Assembly (NCBI GenBank): GCA_016714365.1
Contig: JADJNH010000005.1
Span: 906,501-970,500 of the forward strand
From: Candidatus Vicinibacter affinis
GTDB taxonomy: Bacteria > Bacteroidota > Bacteroidia > Chitinophagales > Saprospiraceae
Direction of reading: 5' to 3'
Length of the DNA stretch: 64,000 nucleotides
The notes beneath the pieces are model-generated. The model was not told where the DNA came from, did no database searches, and saw only the letters and a list, made by a program, of their open reading frames with translations. A program made the position numbers and the translations under genes. Positions 21,160 to 31,300 of this stretch are shown here, in pieces (positions within the stretch are counted from its first letter, which is position 1; the number at the start of each line of letters is the position of its first letter).

Positions 21160-22161
21160 ATGGAATACGACTATCAAGAAATTATCGATAAATGTAAGGA
21201 ACTTGGAATCTATTCTGATATTCCAGTTTTTGATTTCAGAGATAAGCCACTTTCTAAGGAATTAAACTTTATTTTCAATTTTTATCAAAGTAATATAGTC
21301 AAACACTACCATTACGGGATTGAACCAGGTGTCTTTGTATTTGCTGACGATTTAACCATGAATGCAGGTGCAACTAAATATAAAGACACTTTTATTATTA
21401 GATTTAATATAGGAACGGTTTATAAATTGAGGGATTTATTTCAGGATAACAAAACTATCCTATATATTTTAGGATTGGAAAGCTATAAAGATGTAGAGGC
21501 ACATTCAGATCGTAAATTTCATGATTTGATGAATCAATTCTGTATGAGTTTTACTTTTTACCACGAACTTGGGCACTTGATCCAAAAGTCGGATGGATTA
21601 AATTTGAGTTTGAATGAAGATTTGGATAGAAATATAAGTTTTGATTTCCAAAGACATGTTTTAGAGTTTGATGCAGATCTTTTTAGTGCGATGAATTTGG
21701 GCGCACATATCTATCAGTATTTCGAAAAATGGCATAAACGTAAAACCTCTAATGACCTCGAGTGCCTAATAAGCATTTTGTCTGCAGCGATATTTGTAAG
21801 AATTCTTTCATCACCTTCAATGGATATGCCATTTTACACCAATAAAAATTCACATCCACATTCTATAATTCGAATACTTTCAATAATTCATGCTATCATT
21901 GATTACAATATTAAATTGCTGGAAAGGGAAGAGAATGGAATCACAATTGATGAAGGAAACGTAATCAAGATGACATTGAAAGCAGCGGAGATTCTAACAA
22001 AGAATTTGCTTGGAAATCTCCAATTTAAGAATTTTGTTCTTATGCTCCAAGAAAACGAAACAAGAATATTGGATTATACTGATAAGTTGAGAGAGCAAAC
22101 GGCAAGGATGGGAAATTCTGCTTATAATCGGTGGAATGAGATGGCAAATAGAATTAACTGA
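21160..22161 (+). CDS. Cytoplasmic HELGH zinc metallopeptidase-like protein
   Basis: 333 residues from the ATG at 21160. A start 198 bp upstream is formally open but would translate a REP-like scar. HELGH is at residues 135-139 within FTFYHELGHLIQ, and EFDADLF (Glu169, Asp171) follows about 30 residues later. This is the gluzincin arrangement seen in M48/M78-type peptidases. There is no signal peptide, so it should be cytoplasmic. The rest is helical and conserved motifs outside the zinc site are not recognised. Soluble peptidases of this type are often encoded beside toxin or regulatory modules, and it is the first gene after the RHS giant. Its substrate is unknown. Confidence 0.6.
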   Translation: MEYDYQEIIDKCKELGIYSDIPVFDFRDKPLSKELNFIFNFYQSNIVKHYHYGIEPGVFVFADDLTMNAGATKYKDTFIIRFNIGTVYKLRDLFQDNKTILYILGLESYKDVEAHSDRKFHDLMNQFCMSFTFYHELGHLIQKSDGLNLSLNEDLDRNISFDFQRHVLEFDADLFSAMNLGAHIYQYFEKWHKRKTSNDLECLISILSAAIFVRILSSPSMDMPFYTNKNSHPHSIIRILSIIHAIIDYNIKLLEREENGITIDEGNVIKMTLKAAEILTKNLLGNLQFKNFVLMLQENETRILDYTDKLREQTARMGNSAYNRWNEMANRIN

Positions 22162-22202
22162 AAGTTTATAAATACAATTACTGTCAATAATTCAATAAAC
22201 TA

Positions 22203-22946
22203 ATGAAATTTAATTTTTATCTTATTTATCTGGGTTTACTTTTAATGTCTTGCCATTTTATGTACTCACCAAAAGTCAAGGAACTCAATTATTCTAAAGA
22301 CGCAGAGCTTAATGACAGTCTCCTGAATATGTCAGAAGAATTAGTTGGAGAAGACTATTTTGATATGGATAGTTTGTCCAATGTGGGTTGTATTTATAAG
22401 AATTTATCTGATAAATATGATTATAAGGTAAAGCTTGTATCGATTGAAGCTCAAGAAAAGGATACAGGATATCGGCTTATCAAAATAGAAGTATATGAAA
22501 AGTTAACTCATAACTTAATAGATTCATTTAGTAATTCTCCTGGGTACTTATTTCCTGGGGTTTTTGGCAATTGTGAAAAATGCCGATCTTATCGTACTAA
22601 TTTTAATTTAGAAACAGAAATTCTGGATGGAGATTATGGCGATATCATTATAGCAGATTTTAATTTTGATAGTCGGGAAGATATAGCTGTCATTCATGAA
22701 TCAGGTATGAGTAGCGGTTCGACTTACAATTATTATATTCAAGCCCTGGAAAGCAAATTTTTATTAGACTCATTTTTATCTGAATCTATGCAGTTTTTTC
22801 CGTCAACAATTAACTCTAAAAACAAAACCCTTACAACCTATGTAGTGGGTGGTGCCTGTCGTTTAGCTGAGCATGTATACAAGTATAATATCAAAAAGCA
22901 GAGATGGAAGGAAATTAGTAATAAAGTAAGAAATATTTGTGATTAA
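22203..22946 (+). CDS. XAC2610-like lipoprotein
   Basis: 247 residues. A short leader ends in a lipobox LLMSC (Cys at about residue 17). The segment GDIIIADFNFDSREDIAVIHESG (about residues 141-163) followed by an SGSTYNYYIQ strand is the pattern of the XAC2610/FG-GAP-related family, whose members are exported proteins of unknown role. The DxNxDxREDxA motif is a likely calcium-binding loop. It starts 42 bp after the gluzincin gene and ends 28 bp before the duplicated cytochrome segment begins. Confidence 0.6.
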   Translation: MKFNFYLIYLGLLLMSCHFMYSPKVKELNYSKDAELNDSLLNMSEELVGEDYFDMDSLSNVGCIYKNLSDKYDYKVKLVSIEAQEKDTGYRLIKIEVYEKLTHNLIDSFSNSPGYLFPGVFGNCEKCRSYRTNFNLETEILDGDYGDIIIADFNFDSREDIAVIHESGMSSGSTYNYYIQALESKFLLDSFLSESMQFFPSTINSKNKTLTTYVVGGACRLAEHVYKYNIKKQRWKEISNKVRNICD

Positions 22947-22974
22947 TGACTAGATTAATAGAAAAAAGTATACC

Positions 22975-24101
22975 TTTTATTTTGAATTTAGATTGTTGTT
23001 TTGTCTAGTCTTTTTATCAATATAAAAGTTCAGAGAAAAACTATTTAAAATATTATTCTGCACCATCTAGTAAACTAATTCAAATGACCATAAAACTATA
23101 TACAATATTATTGATTTCGTTGATTAGCTTATCCGAAATACCGAAACAGGATATGCATATACTTGATTTCGGATTATTCACTCTTAAAACCCCTTCGGAC
23201 TGGGAGAAGATAGATCAACAAGGTATAGATAGTTAAGCTGGCTCCCTAACGAATAGAAGAGACACTTTGAATTTCAATCTGGGTTTGTATAGCAGATCAG
23301 TCTGCGACAATGATGAACCCAATAAGCACAAATTGAAAAGAGATACAGTCAATGGTCTAATTGCATATATTGTAATACCTGTTGTTGCTGGTCAAGGAAG
23401 AATAGAGATGAGTATTGAGAGTTTCAAAAATAGAGAACAAAGGTTTATTATCAGTGGAAGAGATATTATATATACCGATACGATACTTGACATTTTTAAA
23501 TCTATTATGTTTTCAGAAAGTGATGAGACCCAAAATCCATTATTAACTTATGATAAGTTTAATTTAATTCCTGATGGATCTGGTAGAAGTTTATTTCGTA
23601 ATTCTTGTGCTTCTTGCCATCAAAGACATATGGATTTTATTGGGCCGAATTTGCAAAACATTCTGTCGACAAGATCCATGGACTGGGTATTTAAATATAT
23701 TACTGACAGAAAGAGCATTGTGTTCAAGAAAAAATCCAGTAAAAAAGAACAATTGAGATGTATTGAAAATCCGAGTGTAAGCAAGGAATATATAGAGAGA
23801 ATTATTGAATATTTGAATTAATAGGCTAATTTTACATAATTAGATTTTTGCAAAGTAGAAACTAAATGAAATTGACATATTTATTTGACTTTATGTTTGT
23901 CTATTTTATCTTTTGTAGCAGCATTAATGCAAGCATGACAACAATTGAGTTGTAACAAATTTAAATTTGTTTAGTAAATACATCAGGTTTCCTGATTTTT
24001 AATAAAATTTAAAAAAGTGTGCCTTTAATATTCATTTTACTATTAGTTACTGTTCATCATTGCAAATTTTCAAATGTAGGATTCTCGAAACAAAAGAAAC
24101 C
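22975..24101. repeat. Segmental duplication, copy 1 (about 1.13 kb)
   Basis: Direct repeat of 34848-35975, collinear with a constant offset except for a one-base indel just before the start codon. It contains the whole cytochrome-c gene, its leader and the first codons of a lipoprotein gene. Similarity ends abruptly after GAAACC in both copies. Copy 1 carries the inactivating changes. Confidence 0.9.
23084..23821 (+). pseudogene. Cytochrome-c-domain protein, copy 1, inactivated by a nonsense codon
   Basis: Same 738-bp frame as the intact copy at 34958. Codon 51 is TAA (23234-23236) where the other copy has TAT (Tyr), giving a 50-residue peptide that ends before the haem site. Downstream the frame stays open to the same stop with only four substitutions in the last 184 residues. 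One is beside the haem motif (NSCASCH against NYCASCH), and the CASCH motif itself is kept. The frame-wide conservation means the inactivation is recent. An ATG at 23267 could start a leaderless fragment, but without a signal peptide it would not reach the haem-attachment machinery. Confidence 0.85.
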
Positions 24102-24590
24102 ATGTGTTAAAAGGAATTTATGCAAGTAATAATTCTAATTAGTAAATTGAAATATTTATACCACAGAACTGCATATAGGAATTTCATACAATGTATTATA
24201 ATTTGTGGAGTATTTTAAAATCTAATGGTCAATTAAGAGAATTTAGATCAACACCTTAGGATATTTTATGAATAATTCTCTGATTTAGAATGATGGTAAG
24301 TCCTGCTGGTTTTATGAGATAATCTAGTTGTCTTTCTTGCTTCCTAAAATGAAACCATTGGTGCCAAATTTGAAATGATTCATTACAAATATTAATCATG
24401 AAGCAAAATGGAGAAATCTGTTCGTATCATAGCGTTTGAGTAATAGATTAATTTTTGATAATGTTTAGATATAACGTGATGAAAATAGTATGAGGTTGAA
24501 TAAATGAATTATTTTTGGACAACCTAGTACTTAACACTTGTTGGGTTCAAGGATTGCATAAAAGCTTGTAGAATATATGAAATTTAAAAT
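23822..24590. other. Non-coding stretch with a decayed lipoprotein-gene start
   Basis: 769 bases. The first 280 belong to the duplication. At about 24018 a GTG opens a frame encoding VPLIFILLLVTVHHCKF, the counterpart of the lipoprotein leader at 35.9 kb; it loses similarity after 24101 and is not a gene. From 24102 to 24500 I see only AT-rich sequence with stops in all frames. A promoter-like box lies at 24510-24517. Confidence 0.5.
24510..24517 (+). promoter_or_regulatory. Possible Bacteroidota -7 box for the SPOR gene
   Basis: TATTTTTG matches the TAnnTTTG consensus of the Bacteroidota primary sigma factor, 74 bp before the SPOR gene start. No TTTG is visible at the expected -33 spacing, so only half the signal is present. 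Confidence 0.3.
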
Positions 24591-25727
24591 ATGAAAAATA
24601 ATCAAACTTTACGAACAGGTCAGAATCTGTTGGTTGGATTATTTCTTCTTCATGCTAGTATTGGCTTTGGGCAGGAATTCGGAGTACAATATGTTGCAGA
24701 TCACCGATTTTACAATAAAGCTATAATTGCCAGTTTCAGAGGAAATTGCCAGAAAGCCAACGAAAATTTCGATGCATTTATTCAAGATTATAAGAGATAT
24801 GGCCAAAACTACTGGAAGGATCGGGTTGCTCGCAAGAAATTGGATTGCAAAAACAGTAACACCAATTATTCGAATACAATACATTTTACCAGTAGGAATG
24901 TGCTTTCAGATTTAAATACTGGTTCTTTTAGGATTAACTCAAGAAAAAGCATTAAATATAAGGAGGATAAAGTGACATTCAAGAAAACTTTTACTAAGGA
25001 ACAGATGGCTGAAAAAAAGGAAGTGACTAAAAAGAAAGAAACTAATAAATCAACTAGCTTAAGTCCACCGAGTACTGTAAGTTCCAAGACTAATGCCAAG
25101 CCCACAGCAGCAGAAAATCACTCAATTCCATTGGCGAGGAATGAGATTCCACAAAATACTAAAGATAAGGAGAGCCATAAAAGTGGGAATTTAAAGTTTA
25201 AAGATGAATCCAATACAAGTACTGATAGTTCACATTACTTTACTGTACAATTTGCAACCAGAAAGGAGTCAGACTACGCCTATATTTCATTATCTGAATT
25301 GGGACCAATCTATTCCAAAAAAAATCAGGGAACTGGAGAATATAACTATTTCATTGGTAGCTTTAATACTTTTAACGAAGCAAAAGAACTTGGTTTAATA
25401 TTGAAAGAGAATGGGTATTCAAAAGCTACTATTGCTGAACATGACAAAGGCATTTTGAAACATATTCATGCTATAATACCGAAAACAGTGGAAAATCTGA
25501 CAAATGGAATGCCATCGTGCATTGTAATTGTTGGTTCATTTAAAAGTTCCGAAAAAGCATCTAATCTTGGTTCTCAGGTTAAAAGGGATGGTTTTAGGAT
25601 ATTTACTGAGAACTATATGGGATTTCATCGGGTAGGGGTTGAATTTGATTGTATCAAAGATAATATTGACGACAAGCTTCAAGAAATGAAAACGAAATAC
25701 AACTCCGGAGCATGGCTTAGAAAGTGA
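24591..25727 (+). CDS. Secreted protein with two SPOR-like domains
   Basis: 378 residues. A signal peptide (about 1-27, ending IGFGQ) precedes a charged, Cys-containing segment (about 30-90), then a Lys/Ser/Thr-rich low-complexity linker (about 130-210). Next come two SPOR-like modules, about 213-290 (YFTVQFATRKESDYAY...YNYFIGSFNTFNEAKE) and about 303-375 (CIVIVGSFKSSEKAS...FHRVGVEF). SPOR domains bind denuded glycan strands of peptidoglycan, so it probably sits on the cell wall in the periplasm. It is followed 51 bp later by a probable outer-membrane protein, which may give a wall-to-outer-membrane link; that link is inferred. Confidence 0.6.
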   Translation: MKNNQTLRTGQNLLVGLFLLHASIGFGQEFGVQYVADHRFYNKAIIASFRGNCQKANENFDAFIQDYKRYGQNYWKDRVARKKLDCKNSNTNYSNTIHFTSRNVLSDLNTGSFRINSRKSIKYKEDKVTFKKTFTKEQMAEKKEVTKKKETNKSTSLSPPSTVSSKTNAKPTAAENHSIPLARNEIPQNTKDKESHKSGNLKFKDESNTSTDSSHYFTVQFATRKESDYAYISLSELGPIYSKKNQGTGEYNYFIGSFNTFNEAKELGLILKENGYSKATIAEHDKGILKHIHAIIPKTVENLTNGMPSCIVIVGSFKSSEKASNLGSQVKRDGFRIFTENYMGFHRVGVEFDCIKDNIDDKLQEMKTKYNSGAWLRK

Positions 25728-25778
25728 TTTTTAATTGTTTATTTTTATTCGGATTGTTTATGAATAATATTCAATATT

Positions 25779-28298
25779 GTGAAGCAAAAAGTTAATTTAT
25801 TACTCGTTCTCTTTTTTATATCCATGCAGACATTGCGAGGGCAAGTCGAGTTTAGCTTATTAAATGAATCTATTAAATCAATCCATGAAGTTTGGGATAT
25901 ACAGATTGAAAACTCAATGTTGGTAAATCAAAATACATTTTTTGTAGTAACTATTCGAGAAAATTCAACCCTAATTTATGAAGCAAGAAGTAAGTTATTT
26001 CTTTTAAATAGCGGCACACAATATTTCAATTTAGCGATGTTGCAGCCATTGCAAATGAAGGTGGATATGCTTAATACTGCGCCATTGGAAAACCGCTCTT
26101 TAGATGTACTAATCAAATTATTCAATGTGTCAAATGAATTGATAGCTGAATATCGTATAATTAAAAAGAGCATAGGAGTTGATAATGAATCAAGTGCTCG
26201 AGAAAAGTTAAAACCCAAAATATTATTTTCAGGTAATGCCAGAGTTTCTGGACAATTTTCAGATAGACAAGGTTTTAATTCAAAAGTGCCTAAAAATTTC
26301 GTTCGCGCTGAATGCTATCCTAATTTAAGTGTTGCCTCTATTCCGGTTGGAATGGACATATTGCTATCCACTGAACAGTCAGCACAAAAACAAAGTCTAA
26401 ATCAGATTGCCTTAAGATTCGATGCTGGAAATTTTAAAAACAATATGCAAAACTTATTGAAAACTAAGATCAAGGATATTGAATCAGGTACAGATTTGGC
26501 TGAATTACAAAGGCTTTCCGATCTTAAGGCTTCAGCAATAAGTAAGAAGTTTCCAAAGTTAAAAGAATGGGAAAAACAACTGGATGACCCAGAGATTAAA
26601 AATAGCGCAGAGAAGCTTAAAGAATTGAATCGAATAAACAGTGTTCTTGCGAATCCTGATATTCGAAAAAATAGAAATAGATTAAAACAGCTTAAAAATT
26701 CAAAAGACAAACTTAATGAAGGAGAGGAACTTGAACTTAATAGTCTTATTCAATTTGATTCAGAGATTTTTAATCTAGAGCAGAGGGTTATGGTACTGGA
26801 AAAATCTAAACAACTCGGCAATAAATATGAAAAATTAGCAACTAAAATAAAATCAGCAAAGGAATTTAATAAAAATCCCATTTTACGAGATCCTCATTCA
26901 ATTCAAAAAGGGCTGAGTGAATTTAACTTGATGAACAAATGGCAAAAAATATTAAACGGTTTTGAAAATTTAACTTTTGGAAATTTCTTTCCATATTATT
27001 CAAAATTGACTTTGAACAGTTTGGCGATCAATGGAGTCCACGTGCAATATAATCCTGGTAAATTTTATATAGAAACTAATTATGGGCAATCGGCAAGAAA
27101 AGCACTAAATACTAGCTATAGTGTTCCACAATTGACATTGCCACAAACCACATTTGCTCTTAAGACTGGAATTGGATCCAAACAAGGAAATCATTTGCAT
27201 CTTTGTTTCATTGATATTAAGGATCAATTACCTAAAGGAGTTGTAACGACGACATCTCCACTTAATCAAAATAGGATCATTGGTTCAGAAGGAAGACTCT
27301 CTTTGTTTAAAGAACATATAAATTTAGGAGGGGAAATTGTAGGATCTTTATTTACAAGAGATCTGTCATTGAATTCAAATAATTCCACAGAATATAATTC
27401 TAATACAATTCCTTTAAAATTTCTATTCCCTCAACATATGAATAGCAGCAGCATTTTTGACTATGCCTATAATATGTATGCGAAAATTAAACTTTTTTCA
27501 AATAGTACAGATATTAACTTAAATCATGAGCGCATTGGTCCTAATTTCATTAACCTTGGATCTCCTACTCTAATACGAAATATCATCAGATGGAAAGCTG
27601 AATTACGGCAATCCTTTTGGGAAAAGAAAATAGCATTTTCTATTTTCGCAAAGGAGGATAACAATAGTTTAAATCCTTTATTAAGTACGGTCAGAAGCAA
27701 TACCCGGTTCTTTGGTTTGAATTGTAATTTATATATTCCTAAATGGCCTGTATTTATTCTATCCTATACTCCATACTCACAAGATAATAAATTGATTTCT
27801 GGTAGTCAAAACTTTGAATTGGACAATAGATCTTGGAACGTAATGCTTAATTATCCAATAAAAATCACTAGCAATATTTTATCAAATACTTCTATTCAAT
27901 TTGTGCAACAATCTCAGAATAGTAATATTCCGGGTGTTGCATATAAATATCAAATGTTGGGAATAAATCAAGCATTACAACTCAGACAAGGTGGTATTTC
28001 AATGGCTTTAACCTATATTCCGGAACAAATTATAAATAATGTTAGTCAAAAATTATTTACATTGGATGGTAATGGTTCAATATTTTTATTTGAAAAATGG
28101 AATAATCAATTTGGTATTCAATATCTTGATTTAGAATCTAGTGAAAACCGTGTGGGATTTTATTGGAATACTGAATATTTAGTTTTAAAGAATTTAACCA
28201 TAGAGGTGAGATTGCAAAGAAATATTTATAAAAATATTGATTCAACTAAAGAATTTATGGATTATTATGGGATTGGAGGAATTAAGTATTCATGGTAG
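25779..28298 (+). CDS. Probable outer-membrane protein with a coiled-coil plug region
   Basis: 839 residues starting at a GTG; the leader MKQKVNLLLVLFFISMQTLRG is a normal signal peptide, which supports that start. Residues about 215-350 are rich in Lys, Glu and Leu in heptad-like order (coiled coil). From about 400 on, alternating polar/hydrophobic strands continue to the end (YYGIGGIKYSW), ending in a Trp after aromatic strands, as in outer-membrane beta barrels. The family is not recognised. Gene order (SPOR protein, barrel, Ycf48-type cargo) and short gaps (51 and 87 bp) suggest one transcript and a surface-assembly role. Confidence 0.5.
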   Translation: MKQKVNLLLVLFFISMQTLRGQVEFSLLNESIKSIHEVWDIQIENSMLVNQNTFFVVTIRENSTLIYEARSKLFLLNSGTQYFNLAMLQPLQMKVDMLNTAPLENRSLDVLIKLFNVSNELIAEYRIIKKSIGVDNESSAREKLKPKILFSGNARVSGQFSDRQGFNSKVPKNFVRAECYPNLSVASIPVGMDILLSTEQSAQKQSLNQIALRFDAGNFKNNMQNLLKTKIKDIESGTDLAELQRLSDLKASAISKKFPKLKEWEKQLDDPEIKNSAEKLKELNRINSVLANPDIRKNRNRLKQLKNSKDKLNEGEELELNSLIQFDSEIFNLEQRVMVLEKSKQLGNKYEKLATKIKSAKEFNKNPILRDPHSIQKGLSEFNLMNKWQKILNGFENLTFGNFFPYYSKLTLNSLAINGVHVQYNPGKFYIETNYGQSARKALNTSYSVPQLTLPQTTFALKTGIGSKQGNHLHLCFIDIKDQLPKGVVTTTSPLNQNRIIGSEGRLSLFKEHINLGGEIVGSLFTRDLSLNSNNSTEYNSNTIPLKFLFPQHMNSSSIFDYAYNMYAKIKLFSNSTDINLNHERIGPNFINLGSPTLIRNIIRWKAELRQSFWEKKIAFSIFAKEDNNSLNPLLSTVRSNTRFFGLNCNLYIPKWPVFILSYTPYSQDNKLISGSQNFELDNRSWNVMLNYPIKITSNILSNTSIQFVQQSQNSNIPGVAYKYQMLGINQALQLRQGGISMALTYIPEQIINNVSQKLFTLDGNGSIFLFEKWNNQFGIQYLDLESSENRVGFYWNTEYLVLKNLTIEVRLQRNIYKNIDSTKEFMDYYGIGGIKYSW

Positions 28299-28385
28299 AA
28301 TGATTACAACATTATTGCAATAAAAAAATTATGTGAATTAGGACATTCAAGTTATTTTACATTTATAATATTATCTATTCAAGTT

Positions 28386-31300
28386 ATGAAGATCACAATC
28401 ATGGAGTGGAGCAATTACAGAAGTATCGATCTTTCAAATAAACCAATGATAATTATCGTTCTTGCGCTATTATCAATTATATCATTAAATGGTCAATGGC
28501 AAAGGGTAGCCATTCCTACATCTGAAAAGCTATATGACATTGATATGCTTAATGATCAGATCATTATTGGAAGTTATAAAGGTATATTTTATTCATCGAA
28601 TCAAGGATTGAACTGGAATACTATAAATATTGATCAGGGCTTTGACATTCCTTACGACGTTCTTGGGGTAAAATTTATAAACTCAACTTACCTTGTCGCG
28701 ACCGGTTTCTTTTATGAAGGTAATGCTCAAATTGTATACAGGTCAACCAATTTAGGTAATAGCTGGATTAGGGCTTATGAAAACATTTCTAGTGTCAGCC
28801 CTATACGTGCCATATACGGACTTGATTTTGCGACTAATGAAGTGGGATTTGCAGTTGGAAAGAATAAAAGTGTAATAAAAACAACTGATTATGGTTCCTC
28901 CTGGACAGGCATATATTCAACCGATGATTTATTGATCGATGTCGATTTTAATGATGTATCGCATGGAATTGTTGGCGGATCGCGAACATTCGCATTTACA
29001 TTGAATGGTGGTGTAAATTGGAAAACATTAAACACAAATTCAGACATCAAATCTGTTTGCGCAGCTTCTAATTCCACTTTTTATGTAAGTACTGAAAATT
29101 ATTTGTTGAAAACAGAAAATGCCGGAACTAATTGGGATACATTAGTTGGAAGTGTATTTGAATGTGACGATTTACTTTCAATAGGTCAGGACTCTTTATT
29201 GGCCGCCACTAAGCGGGGTATATGCTTTTCATCCTCCGGAGGTAGATCCTGGGAGGTATTTAATGAAACAAAAGGTATGTTAATAAAAAAGATCAAAAGA
29301 TTTAATTCGACTTTTTGGGCCATTGGAAATAATGGCGTTTTATTAAAATCCTCGAATCTACAAGGATTAAAGCCAATTGGTGGGTATAGTCATGCTACAC
29401 CAAAGCCTCCTGTCTGTGAGCCATTAACTTTATTCTATACAAACATTGGGGATCCACACTGGTCTTTTAAATGGTATTTAGATGACACACTCTTTTCTTC
29501 GGATTTTGAAATAAGTTATCCTGTAACAACCAAAAATGCTATACATAAGATAAGCCTTGTTTCTACTTCACGTAATGGTGTCGATACTTTTACTAGCTTT
29601 AAAAATTTTAATGTCTATCCAAAACCTCAACTCATATTGCCAAATCAAATTAATTTGTGCAGTGGTAATTCATATCATTTCAATATTCAAGACCCTAATA
29701 TTTTTACCATTGATTGGATTGACTTGAATACCTCAAATATCTTGAGTAGTGCATCAAATTTTAAATATTCAGGAAATGTTTCTACCAGGTTGATGGCCAT
29801 TGCCAAAAGTCGTGAAAATTGCCGGGACACTGGCTTTATAGATGTCAACATTCAATTGTCTCCCCCAGAGCTTTGGGCCAATGCAAAGATGCCAAAATCT
29901 GTTATGAACATCACGGATATTGATTTTATTGATACTAGGCATGGGTTTGCGATTGACGCAAATGGTAAATATTTTTTAAAATCAACTGATTCAGGTGATT
30001 CATGGCAATTAAAAAATTTAAATATTAGTAAATCTAATTTTGCATCCATTGATTTTATTAGTGATAGTGTAGGATTTGTTGCTTCTAATGGAATATATAA
30101 GACCAATGATGGAGGATTGACTTGGCAAGAGCCTCAACAACAAGTAAATGGGGTAAGTTATATTCAAATGATCAATGATAAGATCGGTGTTGCTGTTAAA
30201 AAAAGAGATGCCAAATTAAAAATATATACTAGTGCAATATATCGAACCATAGATGGTGGAATGAATTGGAATCTTGTTTATGAAACCGATTCCGTGATCA
30301 ATGAGATTAAAGTGGCGAAAAATGGAATATTGTTTTGTGGGGGCTTGACTGAATCAAAAGGGATCATTTTTGTATCAATTGATTCAGGAAGTAGTTGGAA
30401 AGCAATTCTTACTAACCATACTTTTACTCACCTCTCCGCAATTGATGAAAATAATATTTACACCATTACGGACAGTAGCTTACTGATATTTTCAAATGAC
30501 GGTGGAAAAGTATGGAAGCAAGTAAATTTATTTAATACCCAATTGTTGAGTATAGAAATGCTTGATTTGAATAATGGCTTTATTTTAGGTACTAACTATA
30601 TACTTAAAACAACAAATGGAGGTAATTGCTGGACTATTCAACAGATTAGAGACAACAATATCGTATCATGTAGGTCTTTAGCATTGAATATGAATAGTGA
30701 AATATTTATCTCAGGGATCGAAAGCAATACTAACCTTCCCAAGATTCTTAAACTTACAAAAGGACCCTACTTCCAACATTCAAATATATGTGCACCTGGT
30801 AGTGTTACGTTTATAAATAACTCAGACATTAATGGGTACGAATCTTATAAGTGGTATATCAATGATTCCTTACTTTCAAAAGATTCAAATGCAGCGTATT
30901 ACTTTAATGATTCAGGCGTTGTAAATGTAAAATTAGTAGCAACAAAAAATGGTGTTCAAGATAGTTTTATTAGAAACGTAATTTCTAATCCGAGACCAAA
31001 ATTGACTACACAAAAAAGCGATGGAATTAAGTTTTGTGCTGGCGAACTCGATACCATTCGATTGGAACATGTAAATAATTTGAGCTATAACTGGAATATT
31101 GAGCCCACCAGTGAAGTAAATTATTTTTTTCCAAGGGGGGACAGTTTAATTTATTCTTGGGAACACCGAGACTCTAATACTTATTTGAAGGGTAGAATAT
31201 CTTGTATAGCTCGAGATGCGAATGAATGTTATTCAGATTCATTGATTATTCATAAGCCAATTCTACAAGGGATCATCATGAATAATCTTACCTATAAGGA

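Noticed and set aside
23267..23821. Open frame starting at ATG 23267 as an independent cytochrome gene
   Set aside because: It is the downstream part of the nonsense-interrupted copy 1; the start would remove the signal needed for haem attachment.
26402..26710. 102-codon minus-strand frame opposite the coiled-coil region of the barrel gene
   Set aside because: Leu/Phe/Ser-rich translation is the antisense of a Lys/Glu-rich coiled coil; it is a shadow.
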